From contig CAMLDO010000010.1 in assembly GCA_946478865.1 (NCBI GenBank), positions 1 to 64,000 of the forward strand: DNA of 64,000 nt, read 5' to 3'. The notes under the pieces are model-generated. The model had not been told where the DNA came from. It was given only the letters and a program-made list of their open reading frames with translations, and did no database searches. The translations under genes and the position numbers were made by a program. This document shows positions 1-8,964 of the stretch, piece after piece; position 1 is the first letter of the stretch, and each line of letters begins with the position of its first letter. Origin of the DNA: an uncultured Methylobacillus sp. GTDB lineage: Bacteria; Pseudomonadota; Gammaproteobacteria; Burkholderiales; Methylophilaceae.

Positions 1-34
1 GAACAGATAGCTTCAGCAGAGATTTTGCAAGCAT
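1..34 (-). CDS. Possible N-terminus of a gene cut by the window edge
   Basis: On the minus strand an ATG at 34 opens a frame of eleven residues (MLAKSLLKLSV) that runs off the window. It is basic then hydrophobic, like the start of a signal peptide. It follows gloB on the same strand. In many proteobacteria a LysM-type lytic transglycosylase (mltD) lies next to gloB, so that is one candidate by synteny only. No clear ribosome binding site is seen. The call is weak. Confidence 0.2.
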   Translation of the reverse strand, partial: MLAKSLLKLSV

Positions 35-79
35 GAGACGTGTCTTCGGGAAGCCAAAAATTCTTGCAATGCTATCTGT
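3..79. repeat. Inverted repeat downstream of gloB
   Basis: A perfect 9-bp inverted repeat (ACAGATAGC at 3-11, GCTATCTGT at 71-79) flanks about 59 bp in the 136-bp stretch after gloB. There is no T-run of terminator type. The rest of 1-136 shows nothing else I can support apart from the possible partial gene start. Confidence 0.35.
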
Positions 80-136
80 ATAGTTCTGCTGGCGTCAAGC
101 GGTTTTTCTGTTTCAATTCAATTAGTAATCAGGCAT

Positions 137-913
137 TTAAAATGTATTTCTCAATTGCCTGATCGCACGGAATGTCGATAGTGCATCCTCTATGTCTTTA
201 CCGGCATTGCGACGGGCGGCCATCCTAATGGCAGGATCATCGCAACGAAGGAAAGGATTCAGGGCATTTTCCAGGGCGATCGTGCTAGGTAATGTAGGCT
301 GTCGGGTGGCCATTAATTTCTCAACTTCTTTTTCACGATCAATAAGTTGAGTGTTTTCTGGGACGAGCTGTCGGGCAAATCGGATATTGTGGAGCGTGTA
401 TTCATGAGTGCAGTACACGCGTGTTTCGGGGGGCAGGCTCGCAAGGCGCTGCAGCGAATCATACAGTTGTTCGTAGCTTCCTTCGAACAAGCGGCCACAG
501 CCGCAGCTGAAGAGCGTGTCGCCACAGAACAGGGAATTTGCGCCATAATAAACGACGTGCCCCAGCGTGTGGCCGGGCGTTTCCATGACGGTCAGACGCA
601 ATCCGAGCGATTCCAGATCCACATGATCGCCTTCGTCCACGGGAGTATGTTTGAAGGCGTACGTTTCCTTGCGGGGCGCATATACGGGGAGGCTGGGAAA
701 AGCACCGAGCAGATCCGGAATGCCGCCGATGTGATCATCGTGATGATGCGTTACGAGTATCGCATCCAGCATCAGTTTTTCGGATTCAAGATAGGACAGA
801 ACCGGCGAGGCGTCTCCCGGATCGACTACCGCGGCACGGTTGCCAAGGCGGATCAGCCAGATATAGTTATCCCGGAAGGCCGGGATTGGGTAAACCTCGA
901 ACGTAGACGACAT
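137..913 (-). CDS. gloB: Hydroxyacylglutathione hydrolase (glyoxalase II)
   Basis: Cytosolic second enzyme of methylglyoxal detoxification: it hydrolyses S-D-lactoylglutathione to D-lactate and glutathione. The 258-residue product is a metallo-beta-lactamase fold with the binuclear metal motif THHHDDH at 55-61, then H115, D132 and H170 as further ligands. The C-terminal HAGH domain ends in a usual NAGKD segment near 237. I chose the ATG at 913 because the 25 extra upstream residues are Cys/Ser-rich, unlike the family, and overlap the divergent methyltransferase. That gene starts two bases away, so the promoters must lie inside the opposite gene or be very compact. Confidence 0.95.
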   Translation of the reverse strand: MSSTFEVYPIPAFRDNYIWLIRLGNRAAVVDPGDASPVLSYLESEKLMLDAILVTHHHDDHIGGIPDLLGAFPSLPVYAPRKETYAFKHTPVDEGDHVDLESLGLRLTVMETPGHTLGHVVYYGANSLFCGDTLFSCGCGRLFEGSYEQLYDSLQRLASLPPETRVYCTHEYTLHNIRFARQLVPENTQLIDREKEVEKLMATRQPTLPSTIALENALNPFLRCDDPAIRMAARRNAGKDIEDALSTFRAIRQLRNTF

Positions 914-914
914 C

Positions 915-1646
915 TTGCCAACATACACCGAACAATCCTGGCTGCAAACCCCGCTCGGGGCGTATTTGCTGGAGCAGGAGCAGGCCATGTTCGACAGTTC
1001 CGTCAGCGACCTGTTCGGCTTTAATGCGATACAGGTCGGGATGCCGGAAATCGATCTGTTGCGGAATTGCCGTATTCCCTATCGCATGAAAGCGGGACCG
1101 GCAGGCAACGTGATGCTGCGTTGCAATACCGTACAGTTTCCTTTCGCGACATCGAGCGCTGATTTGCTGCTGCTGCCGCACGTGCTCGAATTTTCCCCCA
1201 ATCCTCACGACACCTTGCGGGATGCCGAACGTGTATTGGTTCCCGAAGGGCATCTGGTCGTCAGCGGTTTCAATCCGCTTAGCCTGTGGGGTGCGCGTCG
1301 GCTGTTCAATCAGGACAAGTCCTTTCCCTGGCAGGGGCGCTATGTATCCCTGCCTCGTCTCAAGGACTGGCTGGCCCTGCTGAATTTCGAAGTGGTCGCC
1401 GGCCGCATGGGTTGTTATGCGCCGCCCATGCGCAAGTCGAATTGGCTACAGCGCTGCCGGTTCATGGACAATGCCGGCGATCGTTGGTGGCCGATGCTGG
1501 GAGGCATGTATTTTCTCGTGGCGAAAAAACGTGTCATGAGTGCGCGCCTGATACGCCCGAGCTGGAGCGGTCCGCGCGTGGCGCAGGTGCTGATTCCCAA
1601 GCCGACACAAAAAACCGAATATCAGAAAAGCGAGTATGGAGAGTAA
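915..1646 (+). CDS. Class I SAM-dependent methyltransferase
   Basis: A 243-residue protein of the Methyltransf_11-like group that sits beside rnhA and gloB in many betaproteobacteria. Substrate unknown. The N-terminus carries the family's W-L-x-T-P-L-G-x-Y-L-L block, and the middle has [19 protein letters not shown], the usual strand/loop after motif III. The classical glycine-rich motif I is weak. The start is TTG at 915: an in-frame stop at 891 rules out anything upstream, and the next ATG at 987 would remove the conserved N-terminal block. The last 11 bases overlap rnhA, implying translational coupling. Confidence 0.85.
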   Translation: MPTYTEQSWLQTPLGAYLLEQEQAMFDSSVSDLFGFNAIQVGMPEIDLLRNCRIPYRMKAGPAGNVMLRCNTVQFPFATSSADLLLLPHVLEFSPNPHDTLRDAERVLVPEGHLVVSGFNPLSLWGARRLFNQDKSFPWQGRYVSLPRLKDWLALLNFEVVAGRMGCYAPPMRKSNWLQRCRFMDNAGDRWWPMLGGMYFLVAKKRVMSARLIRPSWSGPRVAQVLIPKPTQKTEYQKSEYGE

Positions 1647-2091
1647 CAAGGTAGAGATTTACGCCGACGGCGCCTGCAAGGGCAACCCCGGGCCCGGCGG
1701 CTGGGGCGTATGGCTGAGCTATAACGGTCGCGAGAAGGAACTGCATGGCGGCGAAATGCTGACCACCAACAATCGCATGGAGCTCACAGCGGTCATTCGC
1801 GCGCTGGAGGCATTGACGCGAAGCTGCGATGTGCGTCTGCACACCGATTCGCAATATGTGCAGAAGGGCATCAGCGAGTGGATACACGGCTGGAAAAAGC
1901 GTGGCTGGAAAACCGCGGACAAGCAGCCGGTCAAGAACGACGATCTTTGGAAGCGCCTGGATGAGTTGGCGCAACAGCACCGCGTGGAATGGGTATGGGT
2001 GCGTGGCCATGCCGGCAATGTCGGCAATGAGCGTGCCGATATGCTGGCCAATCGCGGCGTGGAAGAATTACAGAAGAAAGCGATAGCCTGA
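1636..2091 (+). CDS. rnhA: Ribonuclease HI
   Basis: Cleaves the RNA strand of RNA:DNA hybrids (R-loops, primers). The 151 residues are full length for bacterial RNase HI. The DEDD catalytic set is visible: D11 in [15 protein letters not shown]49 in NRMEL, D71 in HTDSQYV and D135 in NERADMLAN, with the flexible-loop His at 125. It starts inside the end of the methyltransferase gene and shares one base with dnaQ (TGATG). The rnhA-dnaQ pairing is widespread in proteobacteria, although there they are often divergent; here they are co-directional and coupled. Confidence 0.97.
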   Translation: MESNKVEIYADGACKGNPGPGGWGVWLSYNGREKELHGGEMLTTNNRMELTAVIRALEALTRSCDVRLHTDSQYVQKGISEWIHGWKKRGWKTADKQPVKNDDLWKRLDELAQQHRVEWVWVRGHAGNVGNERADMLANRGVEELQKKAIA

Positions 2092-2822
2092 TGCGACAGA
2101 TATTTCTCGATACCGAAACGACGGGCCTCGATCCGGCGCAAGGGCACCGTATCATCGAAATCGCGGCGGTCGAAGTGGTCAATCGCCGCCTCACGAATAA
2201 CCACTTTCATGTCTACCTGAATCCGGATCGCGAAATTGATATCGGCGCTCAGCAGGTGCACGGCATTTCGCTGGAGTTTTTGCAGGACAAGCCGCGTTTT
2301 CCGGAAATTACGGATGAGTTCCTGAAGTTTATTGCCGGCGGCGAACTCATCATCCATAACGCGCCGTTCGATGTGGGTTTCTTGAACATGGAGCTGGGCC
2401 TGATCAGCCGTGGCAAGCTTGAAGAGTGCTGTGTTGGCATCATCGATACGCTGAAGATGGCGAAGGAAATGCGTCCGGGTCAGCGCAACAACCTGGACGC
2501 GCTTTGCCGCGTGTATGGCGTGGACAACTCCTCGCGTACATTGCACGGAGCACTGCTGGATGCCGAACTGTTGGCGGATGTCTATCTGGCGATGACGCGC
2601 GGCCAGGAAAGCCTGATGATGGATATCGTCGAGGCGCCGAGCGCGACAGGGTTGGAAACGGTGTCAGTGCGTACGCAGCCGCTGAAAGTGATACCCGCAG
2701 ACGAATCCGAATTGCAGGCGCATCAGGAATATCTGGTGGGGCTCGACAAGGCGGCCGGAGGCGCCAGCCTCTGGACGCAACTCACCGCCGCGCCCAAACA
2801 GGAAGAGGCTACTCCTGCCTGA
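2091..2822 (+). CDS. dnaQ: DNA polymerase III epsilon subunit (proofreading exonuclease)
   Basis: 3'-5' proofreading exonuclease of the replicative polymerase core. The DEDDh nuclease domain fills residues 1-175: ExoI D7-T-E9-T-T-G, ExoII around N90-A-P-F-D94, and ExoIII H152 with D157. The C-terminal tail (about 180-243) is less conserved, as expected for the segment that binds the alpha subunit. It overlaps rnhA by one base at TGATG, so it is probably translationally coupled. Its last 14 bases overlap the 3' end of convergent queD. Confidence 0.97.
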   Translation: MRQIFLDTETTGLDPAQGHRIIEIAAVEVVNRRLTNNHFHVYLNPDREIDIGAQQVHGISLEFLQDKPRFPEITDEFLKFIAGGELIIHNAPFDVGFLNMELGLISRGKLEECCVGIIDTLKMAKEMRPGQRNNLDALCRVYGVDNSSRTLHGALLDAELLADVYLAMTRGQESLMMDIVEAPSATGLETVSVRTQPLKVIPADESELQAHQEYLVGLDKAAGGASLWTQLTAAPKQEEATPA

Positions 2823-3255
2823 GGGCGTCCGCCCAGCTATTGGGTGTTTCGAACAAGCGTACTCGCTCCAGCCGCAGATGATTGCCGTAGATGTCCTTGT
2901 ATAGGGCATCGAGAATACGGAAGGCTTCGGCGGCCATATTTTCCGCGGTCGGTACGCTTTGCATCACCACTGTTTTGTGATCGGGCAGTGTTTCGAGGAA
3001 TTCCCGCACTGCCGTATCGCCTTGATACACCAGGAATGCGTGGTCCCATACGTCGACCACTGCCTTGCGCGCAATGGCTTTGACGTCCGAGAAATCCATC
3101 ACCATGCCCTGTTCCGAGCTTCCTTCCTGCTGAATGATATCGCCGGACAAGGTGATTTCCATTGCATAGCGATGCCCATGCAGATTGCGGCATTGACTTT
3201 TGTGGGACGGGATTCGATGGCCGGCATCGAATTCAAGGCGGGTGGTGATTTGCAT
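2809..3255 (-). CDS. queD: 6-carboxy-5,6,7,8-tetrahydropterin synthase (QueD)
   Basis: Second step of queuosine/7-deazaguanine synthesis from 7,8-dihydroneopterin triphosphate. The 148-residue T-fold protein has Zn ligands H13 (DAGHR), H26 and H28 (LHGHRY), and catalytic C22 two turns earlier. A PTPS-like C-terminal PT(S/A)EN motif (PTAEN) is present, as in substrate-binding QueD proteins. It stands alone between dnaQ and the SulP gene. No queC, queE or queF is nearby, so the remaining pathway must lie elsewhere. Tail overlap with dnaQ is 14 nt. Confidence 0.93.
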   Translation of the reverse strand: MQITTRLEFDAGHRIPSHKSQCRNLHGHRYAMEITLSGDIIQQEGSSEQGMVMDFSDVKAIARKAVVDVWDHAFLVYQGDTAVREFLETLPDHKTVVMQSVPTAENMAAEAFRILDALYKDIYGNHLRLERVRLFETPNSWADALRQE

Positions 3256-3336
3256 GGCGCGATTATAGCAGGCGTAACGCGAGGCCGCGGATGCTAAGAT
3301 TAGGCCTTGTTACTGACAGGGAATTGCGGGGGTACG

Positions 3337-4968
3337 ATGATTGCGATATTTGAAGCCAGAAATGCTGGTCTGCTTGCACGCAAGTATTGGCCTGCCAATC
3401 TGGTGGCCGGAGTCATCGTCGGCATCGTGGCGCTGCCTCTGGCAATGGCATTCGCGATCGCATCGGGCGCCAAGCCGGAGCAAGGGTTATACACGGCAAT
3501 GGTGGCTGGCCTTGCCGTATCCCTGTTCGGCGGCAGCCGCTTGCAGATAGCCGGTCCGACTGGAGCCTTCATTGTCATACTTTCCGGTATTACCGCTCAA
3601 TACGGTATCGAGGGGTTGCAGATTGCAACCCTCATGGCCGGAGTGATGCTGCTCCTGATGGGGCTGGCCCGGCTGGGAGGCGTGATTCGCTACATTCCCG
3701 ACCCCGTAATCGTTGGCTTCACTACCGGCATCGCAGTCATTATTTTTGTGGGGCAGTGGAAGGCGTTTTTCGGGCTCGAGCCTATGCTGGAGGGCGAGCA
3801 TTTCCACGAAAAACTGTGGCAGCTGCTTCTGGTATTCCCGGATTTGCACATTCCTACAGCGTTGATTGGCTTGGCAACGCTGGTTGTACTGCTCGTTTCT
3901 CCTCGAGTATTCAAGCAGATACCCGCGCCTCTGGTAGCCATGATGTTCGCTGGAGTGGCGCAGGGGGTATTCCAGTTCGAGGGGGTGGCGACCATCGGTT
4001 CGGCTTTTGGCGGGATTCCTCGCAGTCTTCCTCATTTCTCGCCGCCTTCGCTGTCGGTATCCGAGATGCTGCACCTGATCGGCCCTGCCTTCACGATTGC
4101 GCTGCTCGGGGCAATCGAATCGCTGCTGTCGGCCGTTGTGGCGGACAGCATGTCCGGCACACGGCATGACTCCAATCAGGAACTCGTGGGGCAGGGGATC
4201 GCAAATATTCTGACACCGTTGTTCGGCGGTTTTGCTGCGACAGGCGCGATTGCCCGGACCGCGACCAGCATACGTAACGGCGCTACCGGGCCGCTCGCGG
4301 GCATTGCGCATGTTGCAACGCTGGTAATCATTGTGCTGCTGCTGGCGCCGCTGGCGGTGCATATCCCCTTGTGCGGCCTCTCGGCGATTCTGTTCGTCGT
4401 GGCTTACAACATGAGCGAAATGCACCGCTTTTCCCACCTGATTCGGACTGCACCGAAGCCGGATATCGCCGTGCTGCTGATCACGTTTGTCCTGACCGTG
4501 TTCGGCGACCTCGTTATCGCAGTCAATATTGGCGTGCTGCTGGCGGCGCTGCTGTTCATGAAACGGGCGGCGGAAGCGGTGAACGTGGATGTGCAATCCG
4601 CAGAAGCCTTGCGCGAGGAGGTGGCAGACGGAAGTTTCGCGCTGCAGCCGGGCACGGTCGTTTGCATGCTGGAAGGGCCGTATTTTTTTGCTGCGGCGGA
4701 AAGGCTGGAAACCACGCTGGAACACGTCCATAGCCATGCTGATACGCTCGTTCTGCGGCTGAAGCTTGTCCCTTTCATCGATGCGACGGGCTTGCAGTCG
4801 ATGGCGGATTTGGCGGTGTTGTGCCGCAAAAAAGGAACACGTCTGGTGTTGACCGAAGTCCGCCCGAATGTATTGGAAAAACTGAAGCGCTCGGGGCTGA
4901 TAGCGTCGATCGGAGAGGAAAATATCCTACGGCATGTGCGCGATCTGCAACAATCGCAGCCGGCTTGA
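3337..4968 (+). CDS. SulP-family anion transporter with STAS domain
   Basis: Inner-membrane secondary transporter of the SLC26/SulP family (543 aa). The N-terminal part has many hydrophobic helices and the family sequence N-L-x-A-G-x-I-V-G-I-V-A-L-P-L-A near residue 21. A cytoplasmic STAS domain occupies about 430-543 and keeps the F-I-D-A-T-G-L anti-sigma-antagonist motif. Members move sulfate, bicarbonate or other anions, and the substrate cannot be read from sequence. I start at ATG 3337, preceded by a GGGGG stretch, rather than the TTG 30 bases earlier. No carbonic anhydrase or sulfate gene is adjacent. Confidence 0.9.
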   Translation: MIAIFEARNAGLLARKYWPANLVAGVIVGIVALPLAMAFAIASGAKPEQGLYTAMVAGLAVSLFGGSRLQIAGPTGAFIVILSGITAQYGIEGLQIATLMAGVMLLLMGLARLGGVIRYIPDPVIVGFTTGIAVIIFVGQWKAFFGLEPMLEGEHFHEKLWQLLLVFPDLHIPTALIGLATLVVLLVSPRVFKQIPAPLVAMMFAGVAQGVFQFEGVATIGSAFGGIPRSLPHFSPPSLSVSEMLHLIGPAFTIALLGAIESLLSAVVADSMSGTRHDSNQELVGQGIANILTPLFGGFAATGAIARTATSIRNGATGPLAGIAHVATLVIIVLLLAPLAVHIPLCGLSAILFVVAYNMSEMHRFSHLIRTAPKPDIAVLLITFVLTVFGDLVIAVNIGVLLAALLFMKRAAEAVNVDVQSAEALREEVADGSFALQPGTVVCMLEGPYFFAAAERLETTLEHVHSHADTLVLRLKLVPFIDATGLQSMADLAVLCRKKGTRLVLTEVRPNVLEKLKRSGLIASIGEENILRHVRDLQQSQPA

Positions 4969-4972
4969 AGAA

Positions 4973-5899
4973 CTAGATTCCTGCCAGTGTCTTTACATGC
5001 GCCGTAGCGCTGTCCGCAAGTGACGGAAGATCATAGCCGCCTTCTAGCATGGACACGATGCGGCCTTTTGCATGTCGAGCCGCTACATCCTTGATGAATT
5101 CCGTGATCCACACGTAATCATCTTGCACGAGACGCAGTTCGGCCAGGGGGTCGAGCGCATGAGCGTCGAATCCGGCCGAGACGAACACCATTTCCGGCTT
5201 GAATTTTTCCAGCGCAGGGGCGAATTCCTTTTCCACCGACTGGCGAAAACTTTTGCCACTCGTCATTGCGGGTAGCGGCACATTGACCATCCGCTCGGTT
5301 CGTGAATCGGCCCCGCGGTAAGGATAGAAGGGATGCTGGAAGGTGGAACACAGCATGACCTTGGGATTGTCCTTGAAAATGTTTTCGGTGCCATCGCCAT
5401 GATGTACGTCGAAATCGATAATGGCGGCCCGCTGAATACCATGCCTGGCGATCGCATGAGCGACCCCAACGGCTACATTGTTGAAAATGCAGAAGCCAGC
5501 GGCATTGGCAACGCCGGCATGATGGCCGGGCGGCCGCACACAACAAAAGGCATTGTCGGCTTTGCCGGAAATCACCAGATCTGTTGCCAGCACTGCTGCG
5601 CCGGCGGCATGCAGCGCTGCGGAAAGTGTCATCGGCCCCATTGCAGTGTCTGCATCGAGCCGGATAAGACCGGCGGGCGGAGCGATTTCACGTATGCGTT
5701 TGACGTAGGCGGGAGAGTGTACGCGGCTGAGCTGTTCATCGGTCGCGACTGGCGCTTCATGCTGCTGCAGGCGATCCAGCAGTTTTTCCTGCGCGAGCCT
5801 GTCCTTGATCGCCGTGATGCGTGCGGGCGATTCCGGATGAGAGCCATCCATGATGTGAAGCAAGGTATCCGGATGGCTGATGAACGCGGTGGTCGTCAT
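4973..5899 (-). CDS. Histone deacetylase family / acetylpolyamine-type amidohydrolase
   Basis: A 308-residue class II HDAC-like zinc amidohydrolase. Visible active-site features are R-P-P-G-H126-H127, D164-V-H166-H-G-D-G (Zn ligands D164 and H166) and the later G-F-D-A-H segment supplying the second Asp. Bacterial relatives deacetylate acetylpolyamines, acetoin or acetyl-lysine; the substrate here is not known. The start overlaps the rsgA stop by four bases (ATGA), so it is coupled to rsgA. A polyamine-type binding protein is encoded 53 kb away in this window, which is suggestive at most. Confidence 0.88.
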   Translation of the reverse strand: MTTTAFISHPDTLLHIMDGSHPESPARITAIKDRLAQEKLLDRLQQHEAPVATDEQLSRVHSPAYVKRIREIAPPAGLIRLDADTAMGPMTLSAALHAAGAAVLATDLVISGKADNAFCCVRPPGHHAGVANAAGFCIFNNVAVGVAHAIARHGIQRAAIIDFDVHHGDGTENIFKDNPKVMLCSTFQHPFYPYRGADSRTERMVNVPLPAMTSGKSFRQSVEKEFAPALEKFKPEMVFVSAGFDAHALDPLAELRLVQDDYVWITEFIKDVAARHAKGRIVSMLEGGYDLPSLADSATAHVKTLAGI

Positions 5900-6789
5900 G
5901 TCAGTTCCGTCAATAACTTGTGATACGACTGCAGCCGGAATTCACTGATGATTCCAGCGCTTACCGCATGCAGTACCGCACAGTCCGGCTCCTTGACGTG
6001 GCGGCAGTCGTTGAAGCGGCATTTTCCGAGATAAGGGCGGAATTCGACAAAGGCCTGCTCGACCTCATCAATCGAGAGGTGATTAAGCCCGAATTCCTGC
6101 AAGCCCGGAGAGTCGATCAGGCTGCTTTCCGAATCCAGGTGATACAACCGGGCGGCCGTGGTCGTATGCTTGCCGCTGTCCAATACTGCCGAAATTTCCT
6201 GTGTTCGCGTTTTTGCCTCGGGGAGCAAGGCGTTGACCAGCGTGGACTTGCCCATACCCGATTGGCCTACGAGAACGCTGGTTTGACCTTGCAGCCAAGA
6301 GCGGAGTTGCGAAATATCATGCAGCGCAGACAGCGGTTGCACGGCGTAGCCGAGAGAGCGGAACAATTCGAGTCGTTTCAGCGCTACGTCGGTAGTAGGC
6401 AGGTCGCTCTTGTTGAGCAGAATCAGCACCTTGATCTCAGCTGTTTCCGCTGCGATCAGACAGCGATTGACCAGGTCTTCGTAAAAACTGGGTTCGGTTG
6501 CGACAACGATGACAATCTGCGTGACGTTGGCTGCCAGCAGTTTCTTCCGGTATTCATTGCTGCGGTATAGCAGGCTGCGGCGCGGCAGGATATTTTCCAC
6601 GACGCCTTCATTGTCCGCCGTAATGCTGACCTCGACGCGATCCCCGCATGCCAGATCGCTTTTTTTCCCGCGCGTCACGCAGCTGATCTGGCGGCCGCCC
6701 TCGAGTTCGATGTCATAGCGTTTGCCGAAGGAGGCGATGACGAGGCCTGTCAGCCGTTCTGAAAAATTCTTTTTTTGCATGGATGACAT
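5896..6789 (-). CDS. rsgA: Small ribosomal subunit biogenesis GTPase RsgA
   Basis: Circularly permuted GTPase that checks late 30S maturation. Order of motifs in 297 aa: N-terminal OB-fold (about 10-70), G4 N126-K-S-D, G1 G175-Q-S-G-M-G-K-S, G3 D226-S-P-G, and a C-terminal Zn knuckle with C257, C262, H264 and C270. This permuted order (G4-G1-G3) is diagnostic. It precedes the HDAC-like gene with a four-base overlap. A second ATG three codons on (6780) is an alternative start. rsgA is commonly found near orn and an M48 protease, as here. Confidence 0.96.
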   Translation of the reverse strand: MSSMQKKNFSERLTGLVIASFGKRYDIELEGGRQISCVTRGKKSDLACGDRVEVSITADNEGVVENILPRRSLLYRSNEYRKKLLAANVTQIVIVVATEPSFYEDLVNRCLIAAETAEIKVLILLNKSDLPTTDVALKRLELFRSLGYAVQPLSALHDISQLRSWLQGQTSVLVGQSGMGKSTLVNALLPEAKTRTQEISAVLDSGKHTTTAARLYHLDSESSLIDSPGLQEFGLNHLSIDEVEQAFVEFRPYLGKCRFNDCRHVKEPDCAVLHAVSAGIISEFRLQSYHKLLTELT

Positions 6790-6968
6790 TATTGCCTAAA
6801 ACGGCTGTGCCTGACCGTGGCAAGGAACTTTCGCGGCAATTCCGGCCTCATTCAGAAGAGTCGCGGGTGCGGATTGCGCGAACTGATCAACAATTATCAT
6901 CTTCCGAATATTTTCTACGGGGTTCGTCGACTTGCGGGAGAAACCGCACAGTTCAAGGAGAGAAAGTG

Positions 6969-7334
6969 ATGAACTGGATTTCAAGGTATCACTTCATTGC
7001 CCCGATATGGCTGGTCGCGAGCCTGCTGGCCTCGGCAGCGCCCGCCAGTGCGGCTGTAACGGACGAGATGGAAATGACGCCCAGCGCCAAGGATATGCCG
7101 ACAGTAGTGCCGAGCAAGCAGGAAACAGCGGAATCAGTATTTGCCAAGCTGGATGCCGGCAAGAAGGGTTTTATTTCGATGGCGGACGTCACCGTACTGC
7201 CCGGATTCGACAAGGTATTCCAGGCCGCTGACGGCGATCACGATGGCAAGCTCTCGCTCAAGGAGTTCAAGGGCGCATGGGCTACTTATTCCGGCACCAC
7301 GGATCCCATCGTGGATGCGCCGGGTGTTCAATAA
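6969..7334 (+). CDS. Exported EF-hand protein
   Basis: A 121-residue probable periplasmic protein. The signal peptide has a hydrophobic core at 8-24 and an A-x-A site near 26-29. One canonical EF-hand loop lies at 88-99 (D88, D90, D92, K94, S96, E99), preceded by a degenerate loop at 62-73 (DAGKKGFISMAD) lacking most ligands, so at most one strong calcium site is expected. The ATG at 6969 is chosen for its AAGGAGAG ribosome binding site and for the signal peptide; a longer frame from 6783 has no family-like sequence. Function unknown. It is convergent with a cytochrome c gene, three bases apart. Confidence 0.8.
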   Translation: MNWISRYHFIAPIWLVASLLASAAPASAAVTDEMEMTPSAKDMPTVVPSKQETAESVFAKLDAGKKGFISMADVTVLPGFDKVFQAADGDHDGKLSLKEFKGAWATYSGTTDPIVDAPGVQ

Positions 7335-7337
7335 ACG

Positions 7338-7652
7338 CTATTTATCGAAGTGGTAATACTGTTCGTTCAGATAGCGCGCCACATTTAACTCGTCTTCGTC
7401 GAACCATTGCAGGCCGAGGTTGGTATTGCAGTTGCGGATTTGCTGTACCAGTCCTTTGCTGCTTTTGACGATGCGATCCTCGCGGGTGTAGATGCCCGAA
7501 CCGTCTCCGCCAAAGCTGCTGGCATGACAGGAAATGCAGTGTTTCTGGACCAGCGCCTTTCCTTTGGCGGCATCCGCTTGATCAAACGGATTGGCATGCG
7601 CCGTCAATGAGGTGGTAGCAAGCAAGGTTGCGGCGATCATTGAAAGGCGCAT
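7338..7652 (-). CDS. Periplasmic monohaem cytochrome c
   Basis: A small (104 aa) c-type cytochrome with an N-terminal signal peptide ending A-H-A near residue 20 and one haem site C-I-S-C-H at about 39-43. A distal Met ligand is not obvious in the short C-terminal part, so axial ligation is uncertain. It resembles small soluble cytochromes of betaproteobacteria used as electron carriers. It is the first gene after the M48 protease on the same strand, 10 bp downstream, so the two are probably co-transcribed. Confidence 0.85.
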   Translation of the reverse strand: MRLSMIAATLLATTSLTAHANPFDQADAAKGKALVQKHCISCHASSFGGDGSGIYTREDRIVKSSKGLVQQIRNCNTNLGLQWFDEDELNVARYLNEQYYHFDK

Positions 7653-7662
7653 GACGTTCTCC

Positions 7663-8901
7663 TCATGATTGCAGTTTGGCGATCCGGATGCTGGCAGGCG
7701 GGTGCGAGTCGTAAAACGCCGAATGCAGCGGGTCGGGCGTGAGCGTCGAAGCGTTGTCGCGGTACAGTTTCACCAATGCCTCGATCAGATACTTGGCATT
7801 GGAGTGCTGGGCGGCGTACTCATCCGCTTCGAATTCGTTCTTGCGCGCATAGCTGGCGAGCAGCGGGCGCAGCAGGAAGGTAAACACCGGACTCACCAGA
7901 ATGAAAAGCAGCAACGCCATGTAGTTGCTGGCGTTTTCCACACCAAGGCCAGAATAGAACCAGGGCTGGTTGACCAGCCAGCCCAGCAGGGCCAGGCCGG
8001 CAAAGCTGACGACAAACATCAGCACAATGCGCTTGATGACATGCTTGTGCTTGAAATGACCCAGTTCGTGCGCCAGGACAGCCTCGATTTCATTTGCATC
8101 CAGGCGGTCGAGCAGAGTATCGAAGAACACCACGCGTTTGGCGGCACCGAAGCCAGTGAAGTAGGCATTGCCATGGCTGCTGCGGCGCGACCCATCCATG
8201 ACGAACAACCCTTGGGATTTGAATCCGCAGCGGGTAAGCAGGCTCTCGATACGGGTTTTCAGCGATTCGTCGGAAAGCGGCGAGAACTTGTTGAACAGGG
8301 GAGCTATGACGGTCGGATAGACAGCCAGCATCAGCAGGTTGAACCCGGACCAGAGTATCCACAGGTAGAGCCACCACAGGCTGCCCGCCCCTTGCATCAG
8401 CCACAAGGCGGCGAACAGCAGGGGAGCGCCAAGAATCAGCCCGACCAAGGCATGCTTGATCAGATCGGAAAAAAACATCGAGCGCGTCATCTTGTTGAAT
8501 CCGAAGCGCTCGTCGACGACGAAAGCCTTGTAATAATCCAAAGGGGTATCGACCAGGCTGCTGATGACGAAGGCGGAGAGGATGACCAGTGCGCCGCGGA
8601 AGATTTCGGCCTCCGGCATGACAACGCGCCAGGCGTCGTCGATCCACTGCAGTCCGCCACCCAGTGTAAAAGCCCAGAGCAGTACGGCCTGGATCACGCT
8701 TTCGGTCATGGCCAGGCGCGTTTTGGCCGAGGAATAATCAGCGGCTTTCTGGTGCGATTCCAGGCTGATATCAGCGGAAAATGCTCCGGGAACGGCATTG
8801 CGATGCGACAGGATATGGGCAATGTGGCGGCGTCCCAACCACAGGCGCACAACGGTGGTCAGGATCAGAAGGCTCAGGAACAGGAGGGTGAATGCGGTCA
8901 T
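7663..8901 (-). CDS. M48 family membrane metalloprotease (Ste24/CAAX protease-like)
   Basis: A 412-residue integral-membrane zinc protease. The catalytic motif H278-E-L-G-H282 is followed by an E-F-E-A-D-E-Y-A segment that supplies the third ligand, as in Ste24p and HtpX. Several hydrophobic helices flank the N-terminal CAAX-protease-1 N domain. The ATG at 8901 begins directly with a membrane helix (MTAFTLLFLSLL); a longer frame would overlap orn. In bacteria such proteins take part in membrane protein quality control, inferred from the family. It is divergent from orn with 63 bp between them. Confidence 0.9.
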   Translation of the reverse strand: MTAFTLLFLSLLILTTVVRLWLGRRHIAHILSHRNAVPGAFSADISLESHQKAADYSSAKTRLAMTESVIQAVLLWAFTLGGGLQWIDDAWRVVMPEAEIFRGALVILSAFVISSLVDTPLDYYKAFVVDERFGFNKMTRSMFFSDLIKHALVGLILGAPLLFAALWLMQGAGSLWWLYLWILWSGFNLLMLAVYPTVIAPLFNKFSPLSDESLKTRIESLLTRCGFKSQGLFVMDGSRRSSHGNAYFTGFGAAKRVVFFDTLLDRLDANEIEAVLAHELGHFKHKHVIKRIVLMFVVSFAGLALLGWLVNQPWFYSGLGVENASNYMALLLFILVSPVFTFLLRPLLASYARKNEFEADEYAAQHSNAKYLIEALVKLYRDNASTLTPDPLHSAFYDSHPPASIRIAKLQS

Positions 8902-8964
8902 TGGGATCTGTTTTTCGGTTAAACTCAACACTCTTTGAAGCATTGAAAGGCATGCGGGTTCATT

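Noticed and set aside
3487..4737. 416-codon minus-strand frame across the SulP gene
   Set aside because: Antisense shadow; low-complexity Arg/Gln/His composition.
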